58,639 bases of DNA, from positions 1 through 58,639 of the forward strand of contig JAEZTL010000018.1 of the NCBI GenBank assembly GCA_023421395.1. The letters are read 5' to 3'. The notes under the pieces were generated by a model. The model made no database searches, had not been told where the DNA came from, and worked only from the letters and a program-made list of their open reading frames with translations. This DNA is from Bacillota bacterium (GTDB lineage: Bacteria; Bacillota; Clostridia; Christensenellales; Aristaeellaceae). This document shows positions 16,257 through 24,124 of the stretch, one piece after another. Position numbers and translations under genes: made by a program. Within the stretch, counting starts at the first letter, position 1; every line of letters starts with the position of its first letter.

Positions 16257-17725
16257 CGGCCGCCTCCGAAGGCCGCGGCCAGCGCGCCGCGCATGCCCTT
16301 TTCCCGGATGGCCGAGAGGTCCTTCGCCACGGCGTCCGCAAGGCCGGGGATTTTTGTCAGGTCCTCTCCGAAGAAGCGCGGATCGGATAGGAACGCCCGC
16401 GCGAATTCCGCGGCACCGCGGCCGCTTTCTTCCGCGAAGAAGCGGAGCACAGGCTCGTCGTCGATGATTTTGTAGGGCGCGCCGTCCCGGTGACACACGA
16501 GCGCGCCGCCCTCCGGCGTTCCGCCCGAGTACAGCGCCATCAGCGCCGCCAGCGAAAAGGTCAGCCGCGGAGGCAGCGCCCCTTTGAGCGCCACGTAGCC
16601 CGTCAGGCTGGGCAGGCACCGGGCGCGCCACTTGGAGACGGAATTGAGGCAGATCGACAGCAGCTGATGCTTGATGTAGGGGTTTTCAAAGCGCGCCGTC
16701 ACCGCGTCGGCGAAGGCGGCGAGATCCTCCCGGGGCAGGCTCAGCGTGGGGATGACCTCTTCAAAGAGCGCGTCCCGCATGAAGCGCTTGATCGTGGGGT
16801 CGCCCATCGCCTCCAGTACCGTGTCGTACCCCGAAAGAAACGCCGCGGGCACGAAGGCGGTGTGGGCGCCGTTCAGGATGCGCACTTTGCGCTGTTTGAA
16901 GGGCTTCTGGTTGTCGGTGAAGATCACCGGCAGGCCGCAGTCCGGGAGCGGCAGTTCTCCGGAGATGTCCCGGTCCGATTCGATGACCCACAGCGCGAAG
17001 GGTTCGCCCGTGACCACGAGCCGGTCCTCATAGCCCAGGCCCTTCCAGATTTCCGGCGCCTCGTCCGCCGGATAACCGGTGACGATGCGGTCCACCAGCG
17101 TGGAGGCAAAGACGCAGGCCTCATCCAGCCAGGCGTCGAAGCGTTCACCCAGCTTCCAAAGCCTCGCCAGCGCCTTGACGCACTTTTTCAGCTGGAGGCC
17201 GTTGTCGTCGATGAGCTCTACCGGCAGGATGACGAGCCCCTTGTCCGCGGCGTAGCCGAAGGCCTTTGCCCGCTCGTAGAGCAGTTTGCACAGCTTGCCG
17301 GGGTAGCTCTTCGGCGGGCAGAATTCGAACCGGTCGCTCTCATCCAGCGCGATGCCCGCCTCGGTGGTGTTGCTGACCACGAAGCGCAGGCTGTCGAGGC
17401 GCGCGCAGGCGGCGTATTTTTCGTACTCGTCATAGGCGTCCACCGCGTCCGCCACGCTGGTCACCAGCCGGGTGGATGTGGACGGCGCGCCGTCCACAAG
17501 GCCCCGGAGCACCACCGTGTAGCGGCAATCCTGCTGCCGGAGGGCGTCCAGGCTGCCCATCGGGATGGGCTTGACCATCATCACGCCCAGGTCCAGCCCG
17601 AGGCGCTCGTTGGCGATGTCCAGCATGTAGTCCACAAAGGCGCGCAGGAAGTTGCCCTCGCCATACTGCAGCACCCGCACGGTGCGCGCCGGCGCGGGCG
17701 CCAAGGCGGCGTTCAGCCTGTTCAC
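16253..17725 (-). CDS. uxaB: Tagaturonate reductase (altronate oxidoreductase)
   Basis: This NADH-dependent enzyme reduces D-tagaturonate to D-altronate, the step between UxaC and UxaA. The 490-residue chain belongs to the mannitol dehydrogenase family, with an N-terminal nucleotide-binding region (VLQYGEGNFLRAFVDYM). Motifs VVSNTTEAGIA, ELIDDNG and STLVDRIVTGYP are characteristic of UxaB/UxuB. The start is GTG 17725, 8 bases after AGGAGG; a nearby ATG is out of frame. It is first in a uxaB-uxaA operon driven by the promoter at 17804-17832. Fructuronate reductase (UxuB) is the nearest alternative, but the co-transcribed UxaA supports the galacturonate branch. Confidence 0.92.
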   Translation of the reverse strand: MNRLNAALAPAPARTVRVLQYGEGNFLRAFVDYMLDIANERLGLDLGVMMVKPIPMGSLDALRQQDCRYTVVLRGLVDGAPSTSTRLVTSVADAVDAYDEYEKYAACARLDSLRFVVSNTTEAGIALDESDRFEFCPPKSYPGKLCKLLYERAKAFGYAADKGLVILPVELIDDNGLQLKKCVKALARLWKLGERFDAWLDEACVFASTLVDRIVTGYPADEAPEIWKGLGYEDRLVVTGEPFALWVIESDRDISGELPLPDCGLPVIFTDNQKPFKQRKVRILNGAHTAFVPAAFLSGYDTVLEAMGDPTIKRFMRDALFEEVIPTLSLPREDLAAFADAVTARFENPYIKHQLLSICLNSVSKWRARCLPSLTGYVALKGALPPRLTFSLAALMALYSGGTPEGGALVCHRDGAPYKIIDDEPVLRFFAEESGRGAAEFARAFLSDPRFFGEDLTKIPGLADAVAKDLSAIREKGMRGALAAAFGGGR

Positions 17726-17774
17726 ATCCGTTTCCTCCTCATCCTTTCGCGCCGGCGCTCCTTTGCGGCACGGG

Positions 17775-17792
17775 CGTGTAAGTACTTACAAG
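17775..17792 (-). promoter_or_regulatory. LacI-type operator in the uxaBA promoter
   Basis: Read toward uxaB, the site is CTTGTAAGTACTTACACG, with the perfect 14-bp palindrome TGTAAGTACTTACA inside. It begins a few bases downstream of the expected start of uxaBA transcription. It matches the site at 17958-17975 in 17 of 18 positions, each read toward its own gene. Confidence 0.8.
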
Positions 17793-17803
17793 TTTCCAAG
17801 ACC

Positions 17804-17832
17804 ATTGTACGCCGTCTCCACCGCCGCGTCAA
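17804..17832 (-). promoter_or_regulatory. Promoter of uxaB-uxaA
   Basis: On the minus strand, TTGACG (17827-17832) and TACAAT (17804-17809) are separated by exactly 17 bases. The palindromic operator lies just downstream. Confidence 0.8.
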
Positions 17833-17911
17833 CGAAATCCGCGGCCGGCGCCGGCCTTTTTCACGGATTGCGCACCGTTTTTCGCAACTTCGCACCTTTA
17901 TTGCCCGCGGG

Positions 17912-17940
17912 TTGCCAAGCGCCGCCCGGCGTGCTATAAT
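17912..17940 (+). promoter_or_regulatory. Promoter of the LacI-type regulator and uxaC
   Basis: TTGCCA (17912-17917), a 17-base spacer ending in TGC, and TATAAT (17935-17940). The operator at 17958-17975 covers the early transcribed region, which suggests autoregulation. Confidence 0.8.
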
Positions 17941-17957
17941 CAACCCGTTTCCATGGG

Positions 17958-17975
17958 CTTGTAAGTACTTACGCG
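17958..17975 (+). promoter_or_regulatory. LacI-type operator before the regulator gene
   Basis: CTTGTAAGTACTTACGCG contains the palindrome GTAAGTACTTAC (17961-17972). It lies between the promoter and the regulator start at 17991 and pairs with the copy before uxaB. Confidence 0.8.
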
Positions 17976-17990
17976 GAAAGGGGGCGCGCG

Positions 17991-18998
17991 GTGAACATCT
18001 ACGACATCTCCCGGCGGGCCGGCGTCTCCATCGCCACGGTGTCGCGCGTCCTGAACGACAGCCCGCACGTCAGCCCCGAGACCCGTGAAAGGGTGCTGGC
18101 GGTCATCGGGGGCAGCGGCTACGTGCCCAACGCCTTCGCGCGGGGTCTGGGGCTTGGCAGCATGAAGACCATCGGCCTCTTGTGCCCGGACGCCGCGGAC
18201 CCATACCTGGCCCAGGCGCTGGCGTACCTGGAAAGCGCCTTCCGGGATCACCGGTACGACAGCCTGCTGGCCTGTACCGGCCGGCAGCCGGAGGCGCGCG
18301 CTGAGGGCGTCGAGCGGATGATCAGCCGCCGCGTGGACGGCCTGGTGCTGATGGGTTCCAGCTTTGCGGAGGAGGCGGACGAGGGAAACGAGTCCATCCG
18401 GCGCGCCGCCGGGCTCGCCCCCATCGTGCTGCTGAACGGATTCATCCACGGCGACAACATATACTGCGTGCTGTGCGACGACCGCCGCGCCACGATGGAG
18501 GCCGCCCAGCACCTTCTGGATACCGGCCACGGGGACATCCTTTACCTCTGCCACAGCGAGAACTACAGCGGCCGGAAAAAACTGGCCGGGTACCGGGACG
18601 CGCTGGCCAGCCGGGGCGTCCCGGCGCGGGAGGCGCTGATCGAATACTTCCCGGAGGGCAGGACCGATCTGGAGCGGGTGGTGGAGCGGCTGACGCGGCT
18701 GAGGGAAAAAGGGCTGAAATTCGACGCGGTGCTCGCCTCGGAGGATGCGCTGGCCGTCGGCGCGGTGAAGTTCGCCCGCGCGGAGGGGCTGCGCGTCCCG
18801 GAGGACCTCGGCGTCATCGGCTACAACAATTCGGGCTTCTGCCGTTTTTGCGAGCCGGAGCTGACCAGCGTGGACAACAAGCTCCGAGCCATTTCGGATC
18901 AGTGCGTCGCCACCATGCTGGGCGTGCTCGAAGGCCGCGAAATGCCCCGGAGGACGGTGTTCGCGGGCGAGCTCGTGCGGCGCGGCAGCACGCGATAG
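17991..18998 (+). CDS. LacI/GalR-family transcriptional regulator of hexuronate genes
   Basis: The 335-residue repressor-type protein has the LacI helix-turn-helix at its N terminus (IYDISRRAGVSIATVSRVLN, residues 3-22). The hinge and a type 1 periplasmic-binding-like effector domain follow (GLLCPDAADPYLAQ, DGLVLMGSSF, SEDALAVGAV). The start is GTG 17991 after AAAGGGGG. It sits between uxaBA, divergently transcribed, and uxaC, which follows after 16 bases. Two nearly identical palindromes lie beside both promoters, so this protein very likely represses all three uxa genes and its own until a hexuronate intermediate binds. In enterobacteria the equivalent role is played by the GntR-family ExuR, so this is a non-orthologous regulator. 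Confidence 0.92.
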   Translation: MNIYDISRRAGVSIATVSRVLNDSPHVSPETRERVLAVIGGSGYVPNAFARGLGLGSMKTIGLLCPDAADPYLAQALAYLESAFRDHRYDSLLACTGRQPEARAEGVERMISRRVDGLVLMGSSFAEEADEGNESIRRAAGLAPIVLLNGFIHGDNIYCVLCDDRRATMEAAQHLLDTGHGDILYLCHSENYSGRKKLAGYRDALASRGVPAREALIEYFPEGRTDLERVVERLTRLREKGLKFDAVLASEDALAVGAVKFARAEGLRVPEDLGVIGYNNSGFCRFCEPELTSVDNKLRAISDQCVATMLGVLEGREMPRRTVFAGELVRRGSTR

Positions 18999-19014
18999 AA
19001 AGGGAGCGAGGATC

Positions 19015-20427
19015 ATGCAGGCGTTTATGGACGGGGACTTTCTGCTTTCCACACCCACCGCGCGGGCGCTGTACCACGGCGTGGCAGCGAAGTGCCCCAT
19101 CATTGATTACCACTGCCACATCAATCCCCGGGAGATCTTCGAGGACCTGCATTACGAAAACATCACCCGCGTCTGGCTGGGCGGCGACCACTACAAGTGG
19201 CGGCTGATGCGCGCCGCGGGCGTGAGCGAGGACTTTATTACCGGCGGCGCCGGCGACTACGAGAAATTTGAAAAGTGGGCCCTGGTGCTCAGCCGCAGCA
19301 TCGGCAACCCGCTCTACCACTGGAGTCACCTGGAGCTCAGGCGATTTTTCGGCTACGAGGGGCTTTTGAGCCCCGAAACCGCCCGGGAGGTGTGGGATCT
19401 GACGGGCGAGAAACTGCGCCGGAAGGAATACGGCGTGCGCGGGCTGATCGCAATGAGCAACGTGGAGACCCTCTGCACCACGGACGACCCGGTGGATTCG
19501 CTGGAGTGGCACGCAAAGCTTGCGGCGGATGATTCCTTCGCCACTCGGGTGCTGCCCGCCTGGCGTCCGGACAAGGCGATGAACCTGGAGAAGCCAGATT
19601 ACCTGGAGTACCTCGGCAGGCTCTCGGCGGCCTCCGGCGTCTTCATCGACAGCTTCGGCGCCCTCAAGCGCGCGCTGGAGGTACGGATGGATCACTTCGC
19701 GAATGGCGGCTGCCGCCTCAGCGACCACGCCCTCGCCCATGTGGTCTATTCTCCCGCCGGGGACTTGGCGGTGGAGGAGATTTTTCAAAAGCGGCTGGCG
19801 GGCGGGGCCGTGACGCCCCCGGAGCAGGAGGTTTTTAAGACCGCCTTCCTGCTGTTCGCCGCGCGGCGGTACAAGGCGATGGATTGGACCATGCAGCTGC
19901 ACTACGGCTGCCGCCGGGATGTGAACCCCGACATGTACCGCCAAATGGGCCCGGACACCGGCTACGACTGCATCGACAACCATACCCCATCCGCCGAAAC
20001 CGCCGCGTTTCTGGGCGCGCTGGCGGAGGAGGGCGCGCTGCCCCGCACCATCCTCTACAGCCTCAACCCCAACGATAACGCCGCCATCGACACCATCTGC
20101 GGCTGCTTCCAGAACGACGAGGCCGTGGCGAAGGTGCAGCATGGCTCCGCCTGGTGGTTCAACGACCACCTGGACGGCATGACCGATCAGCTGCGCTCGC
20201 TGGCCAGCACCGGCTACCTGGCGGGCTTTGTCGGCATGCTGACCGACAGCCGGAGCTTTTTGAGCTACCCGCGCCACGAGTACTTCCGGCGCATCCTGTG
20301 CCGCCTGATCGGCGAGTGGGTGGAGGGGGGCATGTTCCCCGCGGACAGGGCGCTTCTCAGCGGGATCGTCCGGGACGTTTGCTGCGACAACGCCCGCAGC
20401 TACTTTGGCTTCGCGGCCGGGAAATAG
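19015..20427 (+). CDS. uxaC: Glucuronate/galacturonate isomerase
   Basis: This enzyme isomerises D-galacturonate to D-tagaturonate and D-glucuronate to D-fructuronate, the first step of hexuronate catabolism. The 470-residue product has the usual UxaC length and an amidohydrolase-type metal site, with the HCH motif at residues 33-35 (IIDYHCHINPREIFEDL). The region VETLCTTDDPVDSLEWH and the C-terminal segment GMLTDSRSFLSYPRHEYFRR are hallmark UxaC sequences. The start is ATG 19015, preceded by a purine-rich AGGGAGCGAGG. It follows the LacI-type gene in the same transcription unit and ends at a strong terminator. With UxaB and UxaA it yields 2-keto-3-deoxygluconate; kdgK and kdgA are not in the window. 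Confidence 0.97.
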   Translation: MQAFMDGDFLLSTPTARALYHGVAAKCPIIDYHCHINPREIFEDLHYENITRVWLGGDHYKWRLMRAAGVSEDFITGGAGDYEKFEKWALVLSRSIGNPLYHWSHLELRRFFGYEGLLSPETAREVWDLTGEKLRRKEYGVRGLIAMSNVETLCTTDDPVDSLEWHAKLAADDSFATRVLPAWRPDKAMNLEKPDYLEYLGRLSAASGVFIDSFGALKRALEVRMDHFANGGCRLSDHALAHVVYSPAGDLAVEEIFQKRLAGGAVTPPEQEVFKTAFLLFAARRYKAMDWTMQLHYGCRRDVNPDMYRQMGPDTGYDCIDNHTPSAETAAFLGALAEEGALPRTILYSLNPNDNAAIDTICGCFQNDEAVAKVQHGSAWWFNDHLDGMTDQLRSLASTGYLAGFVGMLTDSRSFLSYPRHEYFRRILCRLIGEWVEGGMFPADRALLSGIVRDVCCDNARSYFGFAAGK

Positions 20428-20445
20428 CCTTTTGAAGGGCAATAA

Positions 20446-20479
20446 GGCCGGAGCGCATCGCCGCTCCGGCCCTCGTTTT
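20446..20479. terminator. Terminator between uxaC and modC
   Basis: GGCCGGAGCG (20446-20455) pairs perfectly with CGCTCCGGCC (20462-20471), followed by CTCGTTTT. It lies between convergent uxaC and modC. Confidence 0.75.
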
Positions 20480-20493
20480 GGAAATGCGCCCCG

Positions 20494-21540
20494 TCAGTCC
20501 ACCAGCGGGTGCACCCGCGCGGGCGGGATCTCCATCACCCCGCGGTCAGGGCTCTCCAGGCGGGCGTAAGCCTCGGCGGACAGCTCCCAGCGCAGGGGCG
20601 TCTTCGCGCCGGGGCAGCGGATCATCAGAATGTGGCTGAAGGGGCCTTCGATGTGGTCCGCCAGCGTCCAGGGAAGGCGGTTGACCCCGCCTTCTTCCGA
20701 CGCGGCCACGATCTGCCTTGCCCGAACGCCCACCCAGGCCACGCCCTCCGGCACCGGGTCCAGCGTTTCGAGGGCGCATCCCCAGTCCGGCACCCAAAGG
20801 CGGTTCGGACCCGCCTTCTCCGCCCGCGCCACGTTTTTGCAGCCGGTCATCACGGCGGCGGCGCGGGTGACGGGGTGCTCGAACAGAACCCGCCGCGCCC
20901 CGGCGGCGCTGACGCGGCCGTCTTCCAGCACGGCAATCCGGTCGCACATGCGGTAGGCCTCGTCCCGGTTGTGGGACACCATCAGCGTGGTGCCGGGGAA
21001 GTCCCGGAGCGCCCCCAGCACCTCCCGCTCGAGCTGCCATCGCAGGTGGCTGTCCAGCGCGGAAAAGGGCTCGTCCAGCATCACGAGGCGCGGCTCCGAC
21101 GCCAGCATCCGCGCCAGCGCCACCCGCTGGCGCTGCCCGCCCGAGAGCTGCGCCGGGTAGAGACCCCGCTGCTCCGTCAGTTGCATCCGCTCGATCAGGT
21201 CAAGCGCGCGCCCGCGCCGGAGGGGCCGCGGGGCGCGATTCAGCCCGCAGAGGATGTTCTCCTCCACCGTCATATTGGGAAACAGCGCGTAGTGCTGAAA
21301 CATCAGCCCCACGTGGCGATCCCGGGGGGAACGGTTGATTTTCCTGCGCGAATCGAAGAGCACTTCGCCGTCCACTTCGATGCGGCCCTCGTCCGGCGTG
21401 ACGATGCCCGCGATGGCCTTCAGCGCCATGCTCTTGCCTGAGCCCGACGCGCCGAGGAGCGCGCAGCGCTCGTTGGCGGCCTCGAGCGCAAGGTCCAGCG
21501 TAAAGCTTCCCAGCGCCTTCCGGATGTGAACGGACAGCAT
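20494..21540 (-). CDS. modC: Molybdate-type ABC transporter ATP-binding protein
   Basis: This ATPase of a molybdate/tungstate-type importer has 348 residues. Walker A is GASGSGKS at about residues 30-37, followed by Q-loop FQHYALFPNMTV, signature LSGGQRQRVALARM, Walker B LVMLDEP with FSALDSH, and switch histidine VSHNRDEAYRM. A C-terminal TOBE/MOP-like region follows. The order modB-modC with a short gap and the ModB-type permease upstream support the assignment. Sulfate/thiosulfate or tungstate (TupC, WtpC) are alternatives within the same clan. No modA gene is adjacent. Start ATG 21540 is preceded by AGGGAGGG. Confidence 0.88.
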   Translation of the reverse strand: MLSVHIRKALGSFTLDLALEAANERCALLGASGSGKSMALKAIAGIVTPDEGRIEVDGEVLFDSRRKINRSPRDRHVGLMFQHYALFPNMTVEENILCGLNRAPRPLRRGRALDLIERMQLTEQRGLYPAQLSGGQRQRVALARMLASEPRLVMLDEPFSALDSHLRWQLEREVLGALRDFPGTTLMVSHNRDEAYRMCDRIAVLEDGRVSAAGARRVLFEHPVTRAAAVMTGCKNVARAEKAGPNRLWVPDWGCALETLDPVPEGVAWVGVRARQIVAASEEGGVNRLPWTLADHIEGPFSHILMIRCPGAKTPLRWELSAEAYARLESPDRGVMEIPPARVHPLVD

Positions 21541-21563
21541 GGGTTTCCCTCCCTTTGCGCGCG

Positions 21564-22223
21564 TCAGGCGCTCCTCCGCTTTTCCAAGAGGTTCACCGTC
21601 ACCATCACCGTCAGCGAGATGACGAGGTTGACCCCCACCCAGAAGAAGGCCTCCGCGTCCTGCCCGATCTGCCAGAAATAGGCCACCGATGTGGAGATGG
21701 TGGCGGTGCGCCCCGCGATGTAGCCCGACACCATGCTGGTGGCGCCGTACTCGCCCAGCCCCCGGGCAAAGGACAGCACCGCGCCTGCCAGGAGCGCGTC
21801 GCGGCAGTTGGGCAGCAGTACGCGCCAGAAGATGTACCCGTCGCCGAGGCCCAGCGTCTGCCCCGCGTAGATCAGGTCGCGGTCGAAGGCGTCGAAGGCG
21901 GCGCGCACCGTGCGGTACATCAGCGGGAAGGTGACGATGGTGACCGCGATCACCGACGCCTGCCAGCGCATGGTGATCGTCCAGTCAAACCAGGCCTTGG
22001 CCAGCGCGCCCACCAGGCCCTTGGGACCCAGCGTGATCAGGATGAAAAAGCCGATGACCGTGGGCGGCAGCACCAGCGGCAGCGTGAGGACCGTATCCAG
22101 CACGCCCTTTAAAAGCCGCGGCGCGCGAGCGATGCGGTGCGCCGCCCAGATGCCGCCGAAAAATGTCAGAAGGGTGGAGATCGCCGAGATTCGGAGCGAA
22201 TTCCACAGCGGGAACCAGTTCAT
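21564..22223 (-). CDS. modB: Molybdate-type ABC transporter permease
   Basis: The 219-residue integral membrane protein has about five helices and the ModB/CysU-type docking loop (AGQTLGLGDGYIFWRVLLP). The stretches LPLVLPPTVIGFFIL and RGLGEYGATSMVSGYIAG are strongly characteristic of ModB. It would form the membrane channel with ModC. The start is ATG 22223, about 8 bases after GGGAGG, and a good promoter lies directly upstream (22247-22276). The transcription unit is modB-modC only. The binding protein ModA, usually first in such operons, is not present in the window. Confidence 0.9.
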   Translation of the reverse strand: MNWFPLWNSLRISAISTLLTFFGGIWAAHRIARAPRLLKGVLDTVLTLPLVLPPTVIGFFILITLGPKGLVGALAKAWFDWTITMRWQASVIAVTIVTFPLMYRTVRAAFDAFDRDLIYAGQTLGLGDGYIFWRVLLPNCRDALLAGAVLSFARGLGEYGATSMVSGYIAGRTATISTSVAYFWQIGQDAEAFFWVGVNLVISLTVMVTVNLLEKRRSA

Positions 22224-22246
22224 GTTCGCCGCCTCCCTTCCCGGTG

Positions 22247-22276
22247 ATTGTAGCGCATCCGGGCGCGGCGTGTCAA
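22247..22276 (-). promoter_or_regulatory. Promoter of modB-modC
   Basis: On the minus strand, TTGACA (22271-22276) and TACAAT (22247-22252) are separated by 18 bases, giving a leader of only about 20 bases. That leaves no room for a molybdenum-cofactor riboswitch. Confidence 0.75.
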
Positions 22277-22305
22277 ACCCTATGCGGCCGTAGGGCAGAA
22301 TGCCA

Positions 22306-22332
22306 AAAATCCCCGCGGAATGCGGGGATTTT
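22306..22332. terminator. Terminator at the end of the glycoside hydrolase operon
   Basis: AAAATCCCCGC and GCGGGGATTTT form an 11-bp perfect stem with a GGAAT loop and a run of T on the minus strand. It follows the last glycoside hydrolase gene and separates it from the modBC promoter. Confidence 0.85.
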
Positions 22333-22346
22333 CTGTGGAAGGCTCT

Positions 22347-24098
22347 TCAGCGGAAGCTGGCATCGCCCTCGAAGCGGGGCCGATTCACCATCTCCGCGGG
22401 GCCGCGCTTCGGGCCGCGCCCGTACAGCGGCAGGTAGCTGCCGCCGGGCTCGATGCCGGCGACGTTGTCGCCCAGCCAGCGCACCTGATAGAGGTCATCG
22501 ATGGCGCGCTCGCATGTTTCGTACTCGGCCACCGGAAATTCGATCGTCACCACGTCGCCCGCCTTCACGCCGCCCAGCTTCAAAAACACGCCGTCCACCA
22601 CGGAGAGGGTGCGCCCGGTCTCGGTGCGGCGGGCTTCGCCGGATTCGTATTCGACCCGGATCGCGCCGTAGGGCGCCCAGTCCGGCGTGCGGCAGGCGAG
22701 ATCGGGGATGTCCTGCCGGATGCGCAGCACGATCTTGCCCTCGAAGGGCAGGTGGCTCTCCACGTCCAGCCACTTCGTATCGCGGTTTAAAAGCAGGTTC
22801 ACGCGCACGCGGCCGCGCTTCTCCGTCACAATGCTGCGCCAGCCGTAATACAGCCCGCGCGCGCCGGAGGCCACGCAGCAGGTCTGCACGTCCATGATGT
22901 GGCCCCGGCCCTTGACGCCGGAGTACACGAAGTCGTTGGGCGCGGCATAGCCCGCGAAAGCGCCGCGCAGCCGGTCGCCCACCCGGTAGAAGGTCTTGTG
23001 CCGGGGGATATCCCGCGCCTTGGTGTCCAGCTGGAAAATCCAGGAGGTGTCGGTGAGCTGCGATTCCACCAGATGGTTGCGGAGGAACCGCTCCGCCGCC
23101 TGCCAGTATCCCGCGTAGCCCGCCTCCGCCAGCGCGATGGCGCAGCCGATGGCGTCCACCAGCGTGCAGGTCTCGTGCTCGTAGCCCTGGTCGTGCATGT
23201 CGCCGGGGGTCCAACCGAAGCGGGTGCACCAGTTGTCCAGCGCCCATTTGAAGCGCTTCTCCACCCAGGCGCTGAGAAACGCGTTTTCCGTGTACAGCGC
23301 GAAGCGCGCGATGGCGTGCAGCGTGCCCATGCGGGTGTGAAAGTGGCCGTTCCGGTACTCCAGCGCGCCGTTCCAGCTGCCGTCGGGCAGGAACGCGCCG
23401 CTGCGGAGCACGATGTTGGCCGTGAAATTTTCGCACAGCTCCAGCGCGTCGGTATTTCCGCTGATCAGGTGCCAGCTGAGCAACGGGTTCACCTGGCGGC
23501 CCCACATGGCGCAGGGATCGTAGGCCAGGCGGGTGTTTACCGCGTCCAGCGACGGCCAGCCGTCCTCGAAGTACTCGCTGGCGGGGTAGTACCAGCTCTC
23601 CCGCTCCTTGCGCGCGATGCGCCTCAGCGCCGCCGCGTGGCGGTCCGCGTAGCCCTTCACGCGCTCGTCGCCGGTGGCCTGGTACCAAGTGGCAAGCCCC
23701 AGGATCACCGCCCGCTGGTCGATCATCGGCGCGCCGGCGCGAAAGGGCGCGTGAAGGCGCTGCATCTCCTCGTCGGTGAACGAGTTGCGGCGGTAGCAAA
23801 GGCCGTCTTCCTTGATGAAGCTCAGAAGGTTCTCCCGGTAGCGCGCCTCCGCGTCCCGGCCCTCGCCGGCGCCGGTCATCGCGCGCACCAGAAGGATGGA
23901 ATCCACGAGGCGCCCGTGGCTCGAGCCGTAGTCCCAGTTTCCGTGGCTCATCCACGCGGGGTGTTCCGCATCCGATTGCAGAAAGCCGCTGAAGAACGGG
24001 ATGCCCTCGTAATCGTCGTCGGCCACGCCGAGCATTGCGCCCAGCGCGAGGCGGGCGCGGTCGGCGAGGTTCAGGGTGTCCGGGGTCGGGCGCTGCAT
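22347..24098 (-). CDS. GH127-like (beta-L-arabinofuranosidase clan) glycoside hydrolase
   Basis: The 583-residue protein has no signal peptide, so it should act on imported oligosaccharides. It is read as an (alpha/alpha)6-barrel hydrolase. E309-T-C311 and C407-C408 (in DVQTCCVASGARG) match the Glu-x-Cys and Cys-Cys zinc-thiolate ligands of GH127/DUF1680 enzymes, where one of the paired cysteines is the nucleophile. The C terminus looks like the beta-sandwich of that family. Overall similarity to classical GH127 seems distant, so substrate is uncertain: an L-arabinofuranoside or another sugar of pectic side chains. The start is ATG 24098, about 8 bases after AAAGGAG. It is the last gene of a six-gene operon of ABC importer plus three hydrolases. 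Confidence 0.65.
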   Translation of the reverse strand: MQRPTPDTLNLADRARLALGAMLGVADDDYEGIPFFSGFLQSDAEHPAWMSHGNWDYGSSHGRLVDSILLVRAMTGAGEGRDAEARYRENLLSFIKEDGLCYRRNSFTDEEMQRLHAPFRAGAPMIDQRAVILGLATWYQATGDERVKGYADRHAAALRRIARKERESWYYPASEYFEDGWPSLDAVNTRLAYDPCAMWGRQVNPLLSWHLISGNTDALELCENFTANIVLRSGAFLPDGSWNGALEYRNGHFHTRMGTLHAIARFALYTENAFLSAWVEKRFKWALDNWCTRFGWTPGDMHDQGYEHETCTLVDAIGCAIALAEAGYAGYWQAAERFLRNHLVESQLTDTSWIFQLDTKARDIPRHKTFYRVGDRLRGAFAGYAAPNDFVYSGVKGRGHIMDVQTCCVASGARGLYYGWRSIVTEKRGRVRVNLLLNRDTKWLDVESHLPFEGKIVLRIRQDIPDLACRTPDWAPYGAIRVEYESGEARRTETGRTLSVVDGVFLKLGGVKAGDVVTIEFPVAEYETCERAIDDLYQVRWLGDNVAGIEPGGSYLPLYGRGPKRGPAEMVNRPRFEGDASFR

Positions 24099-24124
24099 GG
24101 GTCGATCTCCTTTCGGTCGGGCGG

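Noticed and set aside
22224..22305. Molybdenum-cofactor riboswitch before modB
   Set aside because: The promoter leaves a leader of about 20 bases, too short for this RNA.
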